A stretch of 64,000 bases of DNA from Streptomyces fuscichromogenes (GCF_014645815.1 NZ_BMML01000036.1:20205-84204), one strand, 5' to 3'. Positions 44,129-54,131 are shown, counted from the first letter of the stretch. Numbers and translations: made by a program. Notes: a model not told the origin generated them from the sequence alone.

Positions 44129-47100
44129 CGGGACATCTCCCATTCGGACTCGAATTCGGCAAGTTCGTCCTGCTCCAGCAGGATCAGTTCGTCCTGCTCC
44201 GGCGGGATCGGTTCGTCCTGCTCCGGCGGGATCGGTTCGTCCCGCTCCGGCGGGACCTCGACGGCGTCGCCGGACGGCCGGGCCGGGCCGTCGGGCTCGG
44301 GCTCGTGTTCGCGGGCCGCCTCGGCCAGCGCCGCCGGCGTGTGGTGCCGGAAGACGTCCTGGGGCGTCAGCACCAGCCCGGCCCGCCGTGCCCGGGCGAC
44401 CAGTTGGATGGCGGTGATCGAGTCACCGCCCAGCGCGAAGAAGCCGTCGTCGGCGCCCGCCTCGGTCCCGAGGACGTCGGCGAACAGCCCGCACAGCAGT
44501 TCCTCGCGCGGGGTGGCCGGCGGTCGTCCGCGGGAGGCGGCCGGCGTCGGCGGGGCGGGCAGCGCCCGCCGGTCGAGCTTGCCGTTCGGCGTCATCGGGA
44601 GCGCGTCCAGCACCACGACGGCGGACGGCAGCATGTAGTCGGGCAGCACGCGGCCGGCCTGCCGCAGCAGTTCGGCGGGGTCCAGGGCGGCGCCCGGAGC
44701 GGGCACGACGTAGCCGACGAGCCGGCTCTCCGCCCTCTCCGTCCTCTCCGCCCCCGCGCCCTCCGCTGTCTGTGCCGACTCCTGACGCAGCGTCACCACG
44801 GCACGTCCCACACCGGGGCAGCGGGCCAACTCCGAGGCGATCTCGGTGGGTTCGATACGGAAACCGCGCACCTTCACCTGGTCGTCGGCTCGCCCGCAGT
44901 ACTCCAGGACCCCGTCCGCCCGGCGCCGTACGAGGTCCCCGGTGCGGTACATGCGGGAGCCCGCGGGCCCGAAGGGGTCGGCCACGAAGCGCTCGGCGGT
45001 GGCTCCCGGGCGGCCGGCGTAACCGCGCGCCACCCCGCTGCCGGCGATGTAGAGCTCGCCGACGACGCCCACCGGTACCCGCAGCAGCGCGTCGTCCAGC
45101 ACATGGAGCCGGGTGTCGGCCAGCGGCCGTCCGATCGGCAGTGGCCCGTCGGCCGCGGAGCCGGGCGGCAGCGCATGGCGGGCGGCGAACGTGGTGGTCT
45201 CGGTGGGCCCGTAGCCGTTGGTGACGGTGGTCGTGGGGCAGGCGGCCAGTACCCGGGCGAACGCCTCCGGCGATCCCGCCTCGCCGCCGGTCCACACGTG
45301 GCCGACGCCGGCGAGCGCCTCGGGGCACTCCTCGGCCACCAGGTTGAACAGCGCCGCGGTCAGCCACAGCGCGCTGACCCGGTGCCGGACGATCCGTCGG
45401 CGCAGGGTCTCGGTGTCCAGCGGTCCGGGCGGCGCCACCACCACCGTGCCGCCGGTGAGCAGCGGCACCCACAGCTCGTAGGTGGAGGCGTCGAAGGAGT
45501 GCGGGGAGTGCAGGAGAACCGTGTGGTGGCCGTCACGCCAGCAGGGGTCCAGGGCCAGCGCCGCGACATTGGCGTGGGTCACCGCGATGCCCTTGGGCTC
45601 ACCGGTCGACCCCGAGGTGTACATCACGTACGCGGCCTGGTCGGGCGCGCACGGCACGGTGTCCGGGGCGCGGTCGCCCGGACCGTCGTCCTGCGGGGCG
45701 AGGGGCAGCACCGGGACGGGCGGGTCGGCGAGGAACTCGTGCCCGAGCGCCGCGGCGTCGGCCAGGAGCAGCACGGCACCGGACCGCTGGACGACGGTAC
45801 GCAGCCGCCGGGCCGGGAACCGGCTGTTCAGCGGAACGTAGACGCCGCCCGCCCGGAGCACCGCGAGGATCGCCACCACCAGGTCCGCGGAGCGCTCCGC
45901 CAGCAGTGCGACCGGGCTCTCGCGGCGCACACCGGCCGCGGCGAGACGATCGGCCAGCCGGGCGGACCGGGCGTCCAGTTCCGCGTAGGTCAGCTCGGTG
46001 TCGTCGGTGACCACCGCGGGAGCGTCCGGGGTCCGCCGGACCTGGGCGGCGAACAGCTCGGTCAGGGTGTGGGGCGGGTGGTCGCCGTCCGTGGCGTTCC
46101 AGACGTCCAGTCGCCGCCGCTCGGCGTCGCCCAGCAGGTCGAGCCGGGAGAGCGGCCGGTCCGGGGCGTCGGCGGCGGCCTCCAGCAGCCGCCGGTAGTG
46201 ACGTGCCAGCTGGTCCGCGGTGCGGACGTCGAACAGGTCCGCGTCCACGGTCAGCGAACCGGTGACGCCGTCGCCGGTGTCCGTGACGAAGACGTTGACG
46301 TCGAAGAGCGATCCGCCGAAGTCGATGTCGACGGGCTCCACCGTGAGTCCGGGCGGCCGGAAACCGGCCGTCTCGTTCCTCGCCTCGACGAACATCACCG
46401 ACACGAGCGGGTTGCGGTTGGCGACCCGCTCGGGCTGGAGCTGTGCCACCAGCTTCTCAAACGGCAGTTCGGCATGGGTGTACGCCTCAAGGGCGGTGTC
46501 GCGGACCTGGTCGAGCAGTTCCCCGAACGACGGGTCCGCCGACAGGTCCGCGCGCATCACCAGCGTGTTGACGAAGAAGCCGATCAGCCGCTCGAACTCG
46601 ACCCGGTCCCGGCCGGCGACCGGAGTGCCGACGGCGATGTCGTGCTGGCCGCTGTAGCGGCCCAGCAGGCTCTGGAAACCGGCCAGCAGCGTCATGAACA
46701 GCGTGCTGCCGTGCCGCTCGCCCAGCAGACGCAGCCGGGCGGTCAGCTCCGCGGGCAGGTCGAACGCGACCGTGTGGCCGCGGCCGGTGCGCCGCCCGGT
46801 GCGCCTGCGGTCGGTGGGCAGCTCCAGCGGGGCGAGGTCGGCCAGCCGACGCGTCCAGTACTCGGTCTGGCCGGCCAGCGCGCCGGCGTCCAGCCGTCGG
46901 CGCTGCCAGCGCGCGTAGTCCGCGTAGCCGACCGGCGGCGCGGGCCGTGGACGGGGCCGGGCGTGCGGTTCGGCGGCGTAGTCCGCCCCGAGTTCGTCCC
47001 AGAGCACGGACATCGACCAGCCGTCGGTCGCGATGTGGTGGACCGCCAGGGCGAGGATGTGGTGCTGCGCGCCCATCCGTACCAGGGTGGCGCGCAGCAG

Positions 47101-47556
47101 CGGTCCGGTGGCCAGGTCGAAGGGGCGGGCGGCGGTCTCCCGGGCGATCGCGGCGGCCCGGTCCTCGCGCCGGTCCGCGGCCACCTCGCTCAGGTCCACC
47201 ACCGGCAGCGCCGCCTCCGCCGTGCCGAGCAGGACCGGTCGCGGACGGCCGTCGTGTTCCTCGAAGACGGTACGCAGCGGGTGGTGGCGGTCGACCAGGG
47301 CGGTCAGGGCGCGCCGCAGGGCGTCGGTGTCGAGCGGCCCGCGCAGCCGCAGGACCTCGGGTATGACGTAGCCGGGCGCGCCGCCGGTCATCCGGTCGAC
47401 CAGCCACATGCGTTCCTGGGCGTACGAGGGTGTGTCGGGCGCGGTGCCGCGTTCCACGGCCGTTTCGGCCGGCGGCGCCGCGGCGCGGGCGGCGCGGATA
47501 CGGGCTCGTATCCGTGCCTGCGCGTCGAGCGGGATGTCCGGGCTCCCGGAGGTCAC
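44125..47556 (-). CDS. NRPS2: C-A(Val-like)-T with acidic repeat tail
   Basis: This is a 1143-residue single module. The C domain starts PSYAQERMWLVDRM, the L-to-L type, with HHIATDG near residue 175. The A domain has VMYTSGSTGEPKGIAV and FDASTYELWVPLLTGG; pocket residues read D-A-Y-W-W-G-G-T-F-K, a valine-type code. The T domain has FFALGGDSITAIQL near 1045. The protein ends in a 60-residue acidic tail with repeated PPEQDEPI units, in the position where docking segments occur. GTG 47556 overlaps the NRPS1 stop (GTGA). No E or TE domain. The tail probably helps the hand-over to NRPS3 (inference). Confidence 0.9.
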   Translation of the reverse strand: MTSGSPDIPLDAQARIRARIRAARAAAPPAETAVERGTAPDTPSYAQERMWLVDRMTGGAPGYVIPEVLRLRGPLDTDALRRALTALVDRHHPLRTVFEEHDGRPRPVLLGTAEAALPVVDLSEVAADRREDRAAAIARETAARPFDLATGPLLRATLVRMGAQHHILALAVHHIATDGWSMSVLWDELGADYAAEPHARPRPRPAPPVGYADYARWQRRRLDAGALAGQTEYWTRRLADLAPLELPTDRRRTGRRTGRGHTVAFDLPAELTARLRLLGERHGSTLFMTLLAGFQSLLGRYSGQHDIAVGTPVAGRDRVEFERLIGFFVNTLVMRADLSADPSFGELLDQVRDTALEAYTHAELPFEKLVAQLQPERVANRNPLVSVMFVEARNETAGFRPPGLTVEPVDIDFGGSLFDVNVFVTDTGDGVTGSLTVDADLFDVRTADQLARHYRRLLEAAADAPDRPLSRLDLLGDAERRRLDVWNATDGDHPPHTLTELFAAQVRRTPDAPAVVTDDTELTYAELDARSARLADRLAAAGVRRESPVALLAERSADLVVAILAVLRAGGVYVPLNSRFPARRLRTVVQRSGAVLLLADAAALGHEFLADPPVPVLPLAPQDDGPGDRAPDTVPCAPDQAAYVMYTSGSTGEPKGIAVTHANVAALALDPCWRDGHHTVLLHSPHSFDASTYELWVPLLTGGTVVVAPPGPLDTETLRRRIVRHRVSALWLTAALFNLVAEECPEALAGVGHVWTGGEAGSPEAFARVLAACPTTTVTNGYGPTETTTFAARHALPPGSAADGPLPIGRPLADTRLHVLDDALLRVPVGVVGELYIAGSGVARGYAGRPGATAERFVADPFGPAGSRMYRTGDLVRRRADGVLEYCGRADDQVKVRGFRIEPTEIASELARCPGVGRAVVTLRQESAQTAEGAGAERTERAESRLVGYVVPAPGAALDPAELLRQAGRVLPDYMLPSAVVVLDALPMTPNGKLDRRALPAPPTPAASRGRPPATPREELLCGLFADVLGTEAGADDGFFALGGDSITAIQLVARARRAGLVLTPQDVFRHHTPAALAEAAREHEPEPDGPARPSGDAVEVPPERDEPIPPEQDEPIPPEQDELILLEQDELAEFESEWEMSR
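44164..44259. repeat. 24-bp tandem repeat (4 units) at the 3' end of NRPS2
   Basis: Four adjacent 24-base units run at 44164, 44188, 44212 and 44236; the middle two are identical. Each encodes an eight-residue unit of the type IPPEQDEP. The period is divisible by three, so copy-number change keeps the frame and alters tail length. Confidence 0.9.
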
Positions 47557-50500
47557 TGGGTGTCTCCCTGGGGGTGCGAGCCGATGAGGGAAGCCTGTGT
47601 GGCCGGTTCCGGGGCGAGGTCGGCCAGCAGGGCCGCCTCGACCGCGGTGGCCAGTTCGGCCAGGGTCGGGTTCTCGAAGACCAGCCGGAGCGGTAGTTCC
47701 AGGTCCAGGGCGCTGCGCAGCCGGGAGGCGACGCGCATGGCCTTGAGCGACTGGCCCCCGGAGAGGAAGAAGTTGTCCCGGCGCCCCACCGGAGATCGTT
47801 CGAGCACCTCGGACCAGACGTCGGCGATCAGCTCCTCGGTCTCCGAGGCGGGGGCTTCGAAGACACCGGCCGCTGTCGTGTCCTCGGCACTTCCCGCACG
47901 GCCGCCGGTCTCGGCCGCGGGCGCGGGCGGTGCGTCGACGGTGGTCTCCGGGTCCTCGGCCACGGCGACCAGCAGGTCCCGCAGCTCGGCGACCAGCCGC
48001 TCGGCGGCCGGGCCGGCCAGCACCTCGGGCCGGTGGTCGAGGTCGAACCGCAGCCGGGGGCCGGGCAGCGCGACCAGGTTCACGGAGTAGTGGGTCGCGT
48101 CGGTGGCACGCGCCGCGACGATCCGCAGGCCACCGCCCGCGTCCCGGAGCGCGTCCTGGTCGAGGGGGTAGTTCTCGAAGGCCACGACGGTGTCGAAGAG
48201 GGTGCCGAGTCCGGCGGCCTCCTGGACGTCGGAGAGGCTCACGTGCTGGTGTTCCAGCAGGGCGGCCTGCTCGTCCTGGAACCGCTCCAGTGCCGCCACC
48301 AGGGGTTCACCGGGGCGGACCCGGAACCGTACGGGCAGGGTGTTGATGAAGAGTCCGACCATGCCCTCCACCCCGTCGAGTTCGGGGGTGCGCCCGGAGA
48401 CGACTCCGCCGAAGACCACGTCGCAGTGTCCGGTGAGACGGCCGAGCAGGATTCCCCAGGCGCCCTGCACCACGCTGCTGAGCGTGAGACCGCGGCCGCG
48501 GGCGAACTCGGTCAGCCGCCCGGTGGTCTCCTCGTCGAGCTCCAGGCCGACCCGCCGCGGCAGGGTGTCCATGCGGTGCGGGTCCGCGCCGGCCAGCACG
48601 GTCGGTGCGGCCAGGCCGTCCAGCGCCTGCCGCCACGCCGACAGCGCCCGCGGGCGGTCCTGCCGGTCCAGCCACTCCAGGTAGGACCGGAACGGCCGGG
48701 CGGGTTCCAGCCGGTCCGCACGTGGCCCGGCACCGGCGGTACGGGCGGCGTAGCAGTGCAGGAGTTCGGTCAGGATCAGCGGTGTCGACCAGCCGTCCCA
48801 CAGGATGTGGTGGTTGGTCAGGACGAGCCGGTGGCGGCCCGGTTCCAGGCGTACGGCGGTGAGCCGCAGCAGGGGTGGCGCCGCCAGGTCGAAGCGGCGC
48901 AGCCGGTCCTCCGTCAGCAGCCGTTCCAGGGCGGCCTCGCGTTCCTGCGGACCCAGCCCGCTCAGGTCGGCCTCCGCCACCGGCAGCTCCACCTCGCGGA
49001 GCACGAACTGCACCGCCTCGGGCAGGGCGCGGTCGGTGAAACCGGCGCGCAGCGCGGGGTGGCGGCGGATCACCTCGCCACCGGCCGCGCGCAGCGCCGC
49101 CACGTCGAGCTCGCCGTGCAGGTCGAGGATCACCTGTCCGGTGTAGGCGTCGACCGCCGCCTCGTCGAAGGAGGCGTGGAAGTACATGCCGGACTGCAGG
49201 GGCGCCAGCGGCAGTACGTCCTCGGTGCCGGGATGCCGGGCGAGGAGCCCGGCGAGCGCCGCCCGGTCCAGCCGTACGAGGGGGAAGTCCTGCGGTAGCG
49301 GCGCGCGGACGGCCGGTGCGGTGCCGGCGGGTTCCCCGGGGCCGTCGCACCCGTCGGGTCCGCCGGCCAGCCGGCGCAGCGCCGCGGTCCAGTCGTCGGC
49401 CAGGGCGGCCGCCTCGTCCGGGCCGAGCACCCCGCTCGCCCAGGTCCAGTCGGCGTCCAGTTCGAGGCGGCCGTCCCGCTCGCGCGCCAGGACGTTCACC
49501 TCCAGGGCGTGCTCCAGCGGCATGGCCGGGTCGCTGTCGGCGCGCAGCGGATCCGCCTCGGGGGCGGGCAGCCAGTCGCCGTGCGGCGACTCGAACCGGC
49601 CGAGGTAGTTGAAGAGGATCTGCGGGGCGGCCGCGGCGGCCAGCCGCGGCCCCGTCTCGGGGTTGAGGTACCGCAGCAGTCCGTACCCGGTACCGGCGTC
49701 GGGCGTCCCGCGCAGGGCGTCCGTGACGCGCTGGACCAGGGGACCGTACGCCGGTTCCGCACCGTCCGGGCCGAGGCCGTCCAGGTCGACGCGGAGCGGA
49801 TACTGGGTGGTGAACCAGCCCACGGTCCGGGTCAGGTCCTCCTCGCCCCGTCCGTCTCCCCTGCCGTGTCCTTCGAGGTCCAGCAGCAGGCCCGGTCCGT
49901 CCGGCTGGCCGAGGCGTGCGCGCCGGCGGCGGACGGCCACGGCGAGTGCCGCCAGCAGGAGTTCCTGGGGGCCGGTGGCGAACGCGGCGGGTGCCCCGGT
50001 CAGCAGGGGACGGGCCACCTCGTCGGGCAGGGTGACGGTCAGCCTTCCGGCGGCCGCGACGGTGTCCTGGCCGGGGTCGAGGGGGCGGCTGCCGAGGAGC
50101 GGCTCGGACCCGGCCGTGACGTCGAGCCAGTACGGCAGTTCGGCGACGGTCGTGTCCGCCCGGGCCAGGGCCGCGGTGCGCCGGGCCCACGACCGGAAGG
50201 GGGTGGTCGGCGCGGGCAGCGCGGCCGGCCGGCCCGCGGTGGCCGCCTCCCACGCGGCGGCGAGGTCGGCGGGCAGGATCCGCCAGGAGACCCCGTCGAC
50301 GACGAGGTGGTGCAGGACCAGCAGAAGGCGGCCGGGCCCGCGGACTCCGGCGTCGAACCAGACGGCCTGGAGCATCCGGCCGGCCGTCGGGTCGAGGCGT
50401 CCGAGCGCCGCCTGCGTCTCCCGTCCGATCGTCTCCTGTACGTCCTCGTCGGGCAGTCCGGAGATCCCGACCCGCAGGAACGACTCGGCCGCGGCCACCG

Positions 50501-53500
50501 ATCCCGGGGGTGTGATGACACAGGTCCAGTCGGCGGGGCCGGTGCCCGTCAGGACCCGTGTGCGCAGGGCGTCGTGGTGGTCCAGCACCGTCTGCAGGGC
50601 CGTCACCAGCGGGTCGCGGCCGGCGCCGGGCGGCACCTGGAGCAGTGCCGACTGGCTGAACCGCCCGATGGGGCCGCCCGCCGCCCGCAGTGCGTGCATC
50701 ACCGGGGTGAGCGGCACCTGGCCGTGGGCGTCGGCCGAGTCGCGGGCGGATTCCGGTTCCCCGGCGGCGGGCTGCCCGTCCTCGGGGTACGCGGCCGCCA
50801 GGGCGGCCGCCGTCTTGTGGGCGAACACGTCGCGGAGGGTGAGGACGATCCCGGCGGCACGGGCGCGGCTCACCAGGGTGATCGCGGTGATGCTGTCACC
50901 GCCGCGGGTGAAGAAGTTGTCGTCCGCGGCGACCGCGGGCGTCCGCAGCGCTTCGGCGAACAGTGAGCAGAACAGCGCTTCCCGTGGTGTCTGCGGCGCC
51001 GGTGCCTCGGAGGCCTGCCGCGGCTGCGGCGCCGGCAGGGCCGACCGGTCCAGCTTGCCGCTGACGGTGAGCGGCAGCCCGGCCAGGGCGAGGTAGTGGT
51101 GCGGCACCATGTAGCGGGGCAGTTCCTGTGCCAGGTGCCGCTGGAGGTCCTCGGGACCGGGGGCCGCGCCGTCCCGCCCGACGACGTATGCCACCAGGCT
51201 CCGGCCCGTCCCGGACAGTTCCCGCACCACGACGGCGCACTGCGCCACCCGCGGGTGGCGGGAGAGTTCCGCCTCGATCTCCCCGAGCTCGATCCGGTGC
51301 CCGTTGATCTTCACCTGCTGGTCGATCCGGCCGAGGAACTCCAGCTCGCCGTCCTCGGTCCAGCGGACGAGGTCACCGGTGCGGTACATCCGGGTGCCGG
51401 GTTCGGCGGCCCACGGGTCGGGAACGAACCGCTGCGCGGTGAGGGCGGGGTTGCCCAGGTACCCGCGGGCCACGCCGGCGCCCGCCACGCACAGCTCGCC
51501 GGGGAAGCCGGGAGGGACGAGGCGCAGCCGCCGGTCGACGACGTAGCCGCGGTGGTTGACGGTCGGCCGGCCGATCGGCGGGGTCCGCCCGTGCGAGGGG
51601 CCCGTGCAGTGCTGCATGGTGACGACGACCACGGTCTCGGTGGGGCCGTAGGTGTTCCAGACCTGGCGGCCGGGCGCCGTCCACCGGTCGACCGCGTCGC
51701 CCGACGGGGCCTCGCCGCCGACCGAGAGGAACCGCAGGGCGGGCAGCTCCGCCGGGTCGAGCAGCGGCAGCAGCGCGGTGGGCAGGTCGGCCACGGTGAC
51801 CTCGCGGTCCTTGAGCAGCGCCTGGAGCCGGTCCGCGTCCGTCCGCTCCTCGTCGGTGGCCAGGACCAGGGTCAGGCCGCCCAGCAGCGAGCCGAAGACC
51901 TCCAGCACCGACACGTCGAAGGTGAGGGCGGCGAAGCCCAGGCACCGGTCCGTCGCCTCGAATCCGGCGGCGTCGAGATACCGCACGACGAAGTTGACCG
52001 CGGACGCGTGGGACACGACCACGCCCTTGGGCCGGCCGGTGCTGCCCGACGTGTAGAGCACGTACGCCGCGTTCGCGGGCAGTACGCGCCGGCCCTCCAC
52101 GAGCGGCGACACGGCGCCGCCGCCCGCACCGGTCGCGACGCCGTCGCCGGTCCCGGCGTCGTGGTCGGTCTCGGCGTCGTGGTCGGCGGTGACGAGGACC
52201 TTGGTGGCGATGTCGGCCGGCAGTCGCTCGGCCAGCGACCGGCGGGTGACGGCCACCTCGATGCCCGCGTCCCGGGCGATGAACCGCAGGCGGCCGGCAG
52301 GCAGCCCCGGATCGAGCGGTACGTAGGCGCACCCGGCCTTGAGGACGCCCAGCAGCGCGGCCACCATGTCGGCGGAACGCTCGACGCACACGCCCACCCG
52401 TTGTTCCGGAACGGTCACCTCGCGCAGCCGGGCGGCGACGGCCTCGGCGCGCTGGTCGAGTTCCCGGTAGCCGACCTCCTCGTCCCCGCAGCGGACGGCG
52501 GTCGCGTCGGGGGTGCGGGCGGCCCGGTCCTCGAAGAGCTCGTGCAGCGTCCGGTCGGGGACCGGCGCGGTGCCGCCGTCCCCGGCCGCGAGCAGCCACG
52601 CGGTCTCGGCGGGCGTCAGCACCTCCAGGTCGCCGACCGTCGCCTCGTTCCCGGCGTGCGCGAAGGTGCTCAGGAACGTCATGAAGCGGCGCTGGTGGGC
52701 GGCGAGTTCCGGCGCGCTGCCCCGGGCCGAGTCGTACTCGCCCTGGATGGCGAAGGGGGTGCCGGTGCGCCGGTTGTAGATGTTGAACGAGAGGTGGTCC
52801 ACGGGACCGACCCCGAGGTTGTGCGCGGTCGCGGACGCTCCGGCGAAGGTCAGGTCATAGTCGAAGGACATGATGTTGACCTCGGCGCCCCACAGTTCGC
52901 GGTCGCCCTCACCGATCCCGAGGTCCCTGCGCAGGTCCTCCCGCGGGTAACGCTGGTGCCGCAACGCCTCCTTGATGGCCGTGGACGTCGCCCGCACCAG
53001 CTCCCTCAGCGTCATCTCGTCCCGTACGGCCAGCCGCAGCGGCAGTATGTTGGAGAGGACACCGCGCATCTCACGGGTCTCCGGGGTGGTCCGGCCGGTG
53101 ACCGGCATCGCCACGACGACGTCCTCGGCACCGCTGACCCCGTGCAGGTAGGCGGCGGCCGCCGCGTACACCAGGGCGGGCCAGCCGGTCCCGGCCGCGC
53201 GGGCCGCGGTACGCAGGGCCTCGGTGTCCTCCTGGGTGAACTCCGCGGCACAGCGCTCCGGACGGCCGCACGGCGTCGCCTCGCTCCGGCCGCCGAAGCC
53301 GACCGGCTCCGGCGGATCCGACATGCGCGCGAGCCAGTAGGCGCGGTCCTGGGCGAACGCCTCGGACGTACGGTAGTCGTCGTCGATCTCCACCATGCGC
53401 CGCGGGGAGGCCGGGGCGACGACCGGAATCCGGGCACCCTCGACCAGAGCCGTGTAGATGTCGGCGATCCGCCGGGACAGCAGCGATCCGGTGAACCCGT

Positions 53501-53933
53501 CGGCGATGAGGTGATGCCTGCCGTGCAGGAAGAAGAACCGCTCCGGACCGAGCCGGTACAGCACGACGGTGCCGAGCCGGCCCGCCACCAGGTCGACCGG
53601 TCGTGCCAACGCCTCGCGCATGAGGGCCACGGCGGTCGCCGGCGGGTCCGACCGGGACGTCAGGTCCACCACCTCGCACACGTCCTCGCCGCTGTAGGGG
53701 ACGGGCACCTGACGGACTTCGCCGTTCTCCACCACGAACCGCACATTGAGTGCGTCGGTCTCCGCCTGGAGCACCCGCACCGCCGTGCGGAAGTGTTCCA
53801 CGTCCAATTCACCGCGGATATCGAAGTACTCCGCGATGTTGTAGTCCGAACGCGACAGATCGAGTTGTTGCGCAAGCCATATACCGACCTGCGCCGATGT
53901 CAGCGGCAGATCGCCGCGCCCGTCAGCAGACAT
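47553..53933 (-). CDS. NRPS1: C-A(unassigned)-T-E-C-T, last module without A domain
   Basis: This is a 2126-residue NRPS and probably the first of the line. Domain centres: C1 (HHLIADGF near 150), A (VLYTSGSTGRPKGVVVSHAS near 630), T1 (FFTRGGDSITAITL near 1010), E (HHLVVDGVSWR near 1210; GYGLLRYLNP), C2 (HHILWDG near 1710) and T2 (FFLSGGQSLKAMRV near 2060). C1 starts LPLTSAQVGIWLAQQLD, similar to the EntF-type first condensation domain. The A pocket reads D-V-L-D-S-G-T-V-V-K, which I cannot match to a known residue; Asp in the fourth position hints at a basic side chain. C2 starts LPLAPLQSGMYFHASFD, the type used after an E domain. ATG 53933 is the start. No A domain follows C2, and there is no TE. 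Confidence 0.9.
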   Translation of the reverse strand: MSADGRGDLPLTSAQVGIWLAQQLDLSRSDYNIAEYFDIRGELDVEHFRTAVRVLQAETDALNVRFVVENGEVRQVPVPYSGEDVCEVVDLTSRSDPPATAVALMREALARPVDLVAGRLGTVVLYRLGPERFFFLHGRHHLIADGFTGSLLSRRIADIYTALVEGARIPVVAPASPRRMVEIDDDYRTSEAFAQDRAYWLARMSDPPEPVGFGGRSEATPCGRPERCAAEFTQEDTEALRTAARAAGTGWPALVYAAAAAYLHGVSGAEDVVVAMPVTGRTTPETREMRGVLSNILPLRLAVRDEMTLRELVRATSTAIKEALRHQRYPREDLRRDLGIGEGDRELWGAEVNIMSFDYDLTFAGASATAHNLGVGPVDHLSFNIYNRRTGTPFAIQGEYDSARGSAPELAAHQRRFMTFLSTFAHAGNEATVGDLEVLTPAETAWLLAAGDGGTAPVPDRTLHELFEDRAARTPDATAVRCGDEEVGYRELDQRAEAVAARLREVTVPEQRVGVCVERSADMVAALLGVLKAGCAYVPLDPGLPAGRLRFIARDAGIEVAVTRRSLAERLPADIATKVLVTADHDAETDHDAGTGDGVATGAGGGAVSPLVEGRRVLPANAAYVLYTSGSTGRPKGVVVSHASAVNFVVRYLDAAGFEATDRCLGFAALTFDVSVLEVFGSLLGGLTLVLATDEERTDADRLQALLKDREVTVADLPTALLPLLDPAELPALRFLSVGGEAPSGDAVDRWTAPGRQVWNTYGPTETVVVVTMQHCTGPSHGRTPPIGRPTVNHRGYVVDRRLRLVPPGFPGELCVAGAGVARGYLGNPALTAQRFVPDPWAAEPGTRMYRTGDLVRWTEDGELEFLGRIDQQVKINGHRIELGEIEAELSRHPRVAQCAVVVRELSGTGRSLVAYVVGRDGAAPGPEDLQRHLAQELPRYMVPHHYLALAGLPLTVSGKLDRSALPAPQPRQASEAPAPQTPREALFCSLFAEALRTPAVAADDNFFTRGGDSITAITLVSRARAAGIVLTLRDVFAHKTAAALAAAYPEDGQPAAGEPESARDSADAHGQVPLTPVMHALRAAGGPIGRFSQSALLQVPPGAGRDPLVTALQTVLDHHDALRTRVLTGTGPADWTCVITPPGSVAAAESFLRVGISGLPDEDVQETIGRETQAALGRLDPTAGRMLQAVWFDAGVRGPGRLLLVLHHLVVDGVSWRILPADLAAAWEAATAGRPAALPAPTTPFRSWARRTAALARADTTVAELPYWLDVTAGSEPLLGSRPLDPGQDTVAAAGRLTVTLPDEVARPLLTGAPAAFATGPQELLLAALAVAVRRRRARLGQPDGPGLLLDLEGHGRGDGRGEEDLTRTVGWFTTQYPLRVDLDGLGPDGAEPAYGPLVQRVTDALRGTPDAGTGYGLLRYLNPETGPRLAAAAAPQILFNYLGRFESPHGDWLPAPEADPLRADSDPAMPLEHALEVNVLARERDGRLELDADWTWASGVLGPDEAAALADDWTAALRRLAGGPDGCDGPGEPAGTAPAVRAPLPQDFPLVRLDRAALAGLLARHPGTEDVLPLAPLQSGMYFHASFDEAAVDAYTGQVILDLHGELDVAALRAAGGEVIRRHPALRAGFTDRALPEAVQFVLREVELPVAEADLSGLGPQEREAALERLLTEDRLRRFDLAAPPLLRLTAVRLEPGRHRLVLTNHHILWDGWSTPLILTELLHCYAARTAGAGPRADRLEPARPFRSYLEWLDRQDRPRALSAWRQALDGLAAPTVLAGADPHRMDTLPRRVGLELDEETTGRLTEFARGRGLTLSSVVQGAWGILLGRLTGHCDVVFGGVVSGRTPELDGVEGMVGLFINTLPVRFRVRPGEPLVAALERFQDEQAALLEHQHVSLSDVQEAAGLGTLFDTVVAFENYPLDQDALRDAGGGLRIVAARATDATHYSVNLVALPGPRLRFDLDHRPEVLAGPAAERLVAELRDLLVAVAEDPETTVDAPPAPAAETGGRAGSAEDTTAAGVFEAPASETEELIADVWSEVLERSPVGRRDNFFLSGGQSLKAMRVASRLRSALDLELPLRLVFENPTLAELATAVEAALLADLAPEPATQASLIGSHPQGDTQ

Positions 53934-54131
53934 TGCGTCATCCAATCTTCCACAGCCAGGAACGCTGCTCCACGTCACCCACACCGGAAATTCTGAAAGG
54001 CTTCGCACCTCATCGGGAAGTCACGAATCGAAGCCACCCGCGCCGCCGCGCCACCGGGATCCGCACCCGTCGGGACGGGGCGTCGCATGCGCCGGCCCTC
54101 AGCATGACGCCCTGGCAGGCTCTTGGTGATA

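Noticed and set aside
44305..48090. 1261-codon frame opposite NRPS2
   Set aside because: Same reason: antisense shadow of C-A-T domains.
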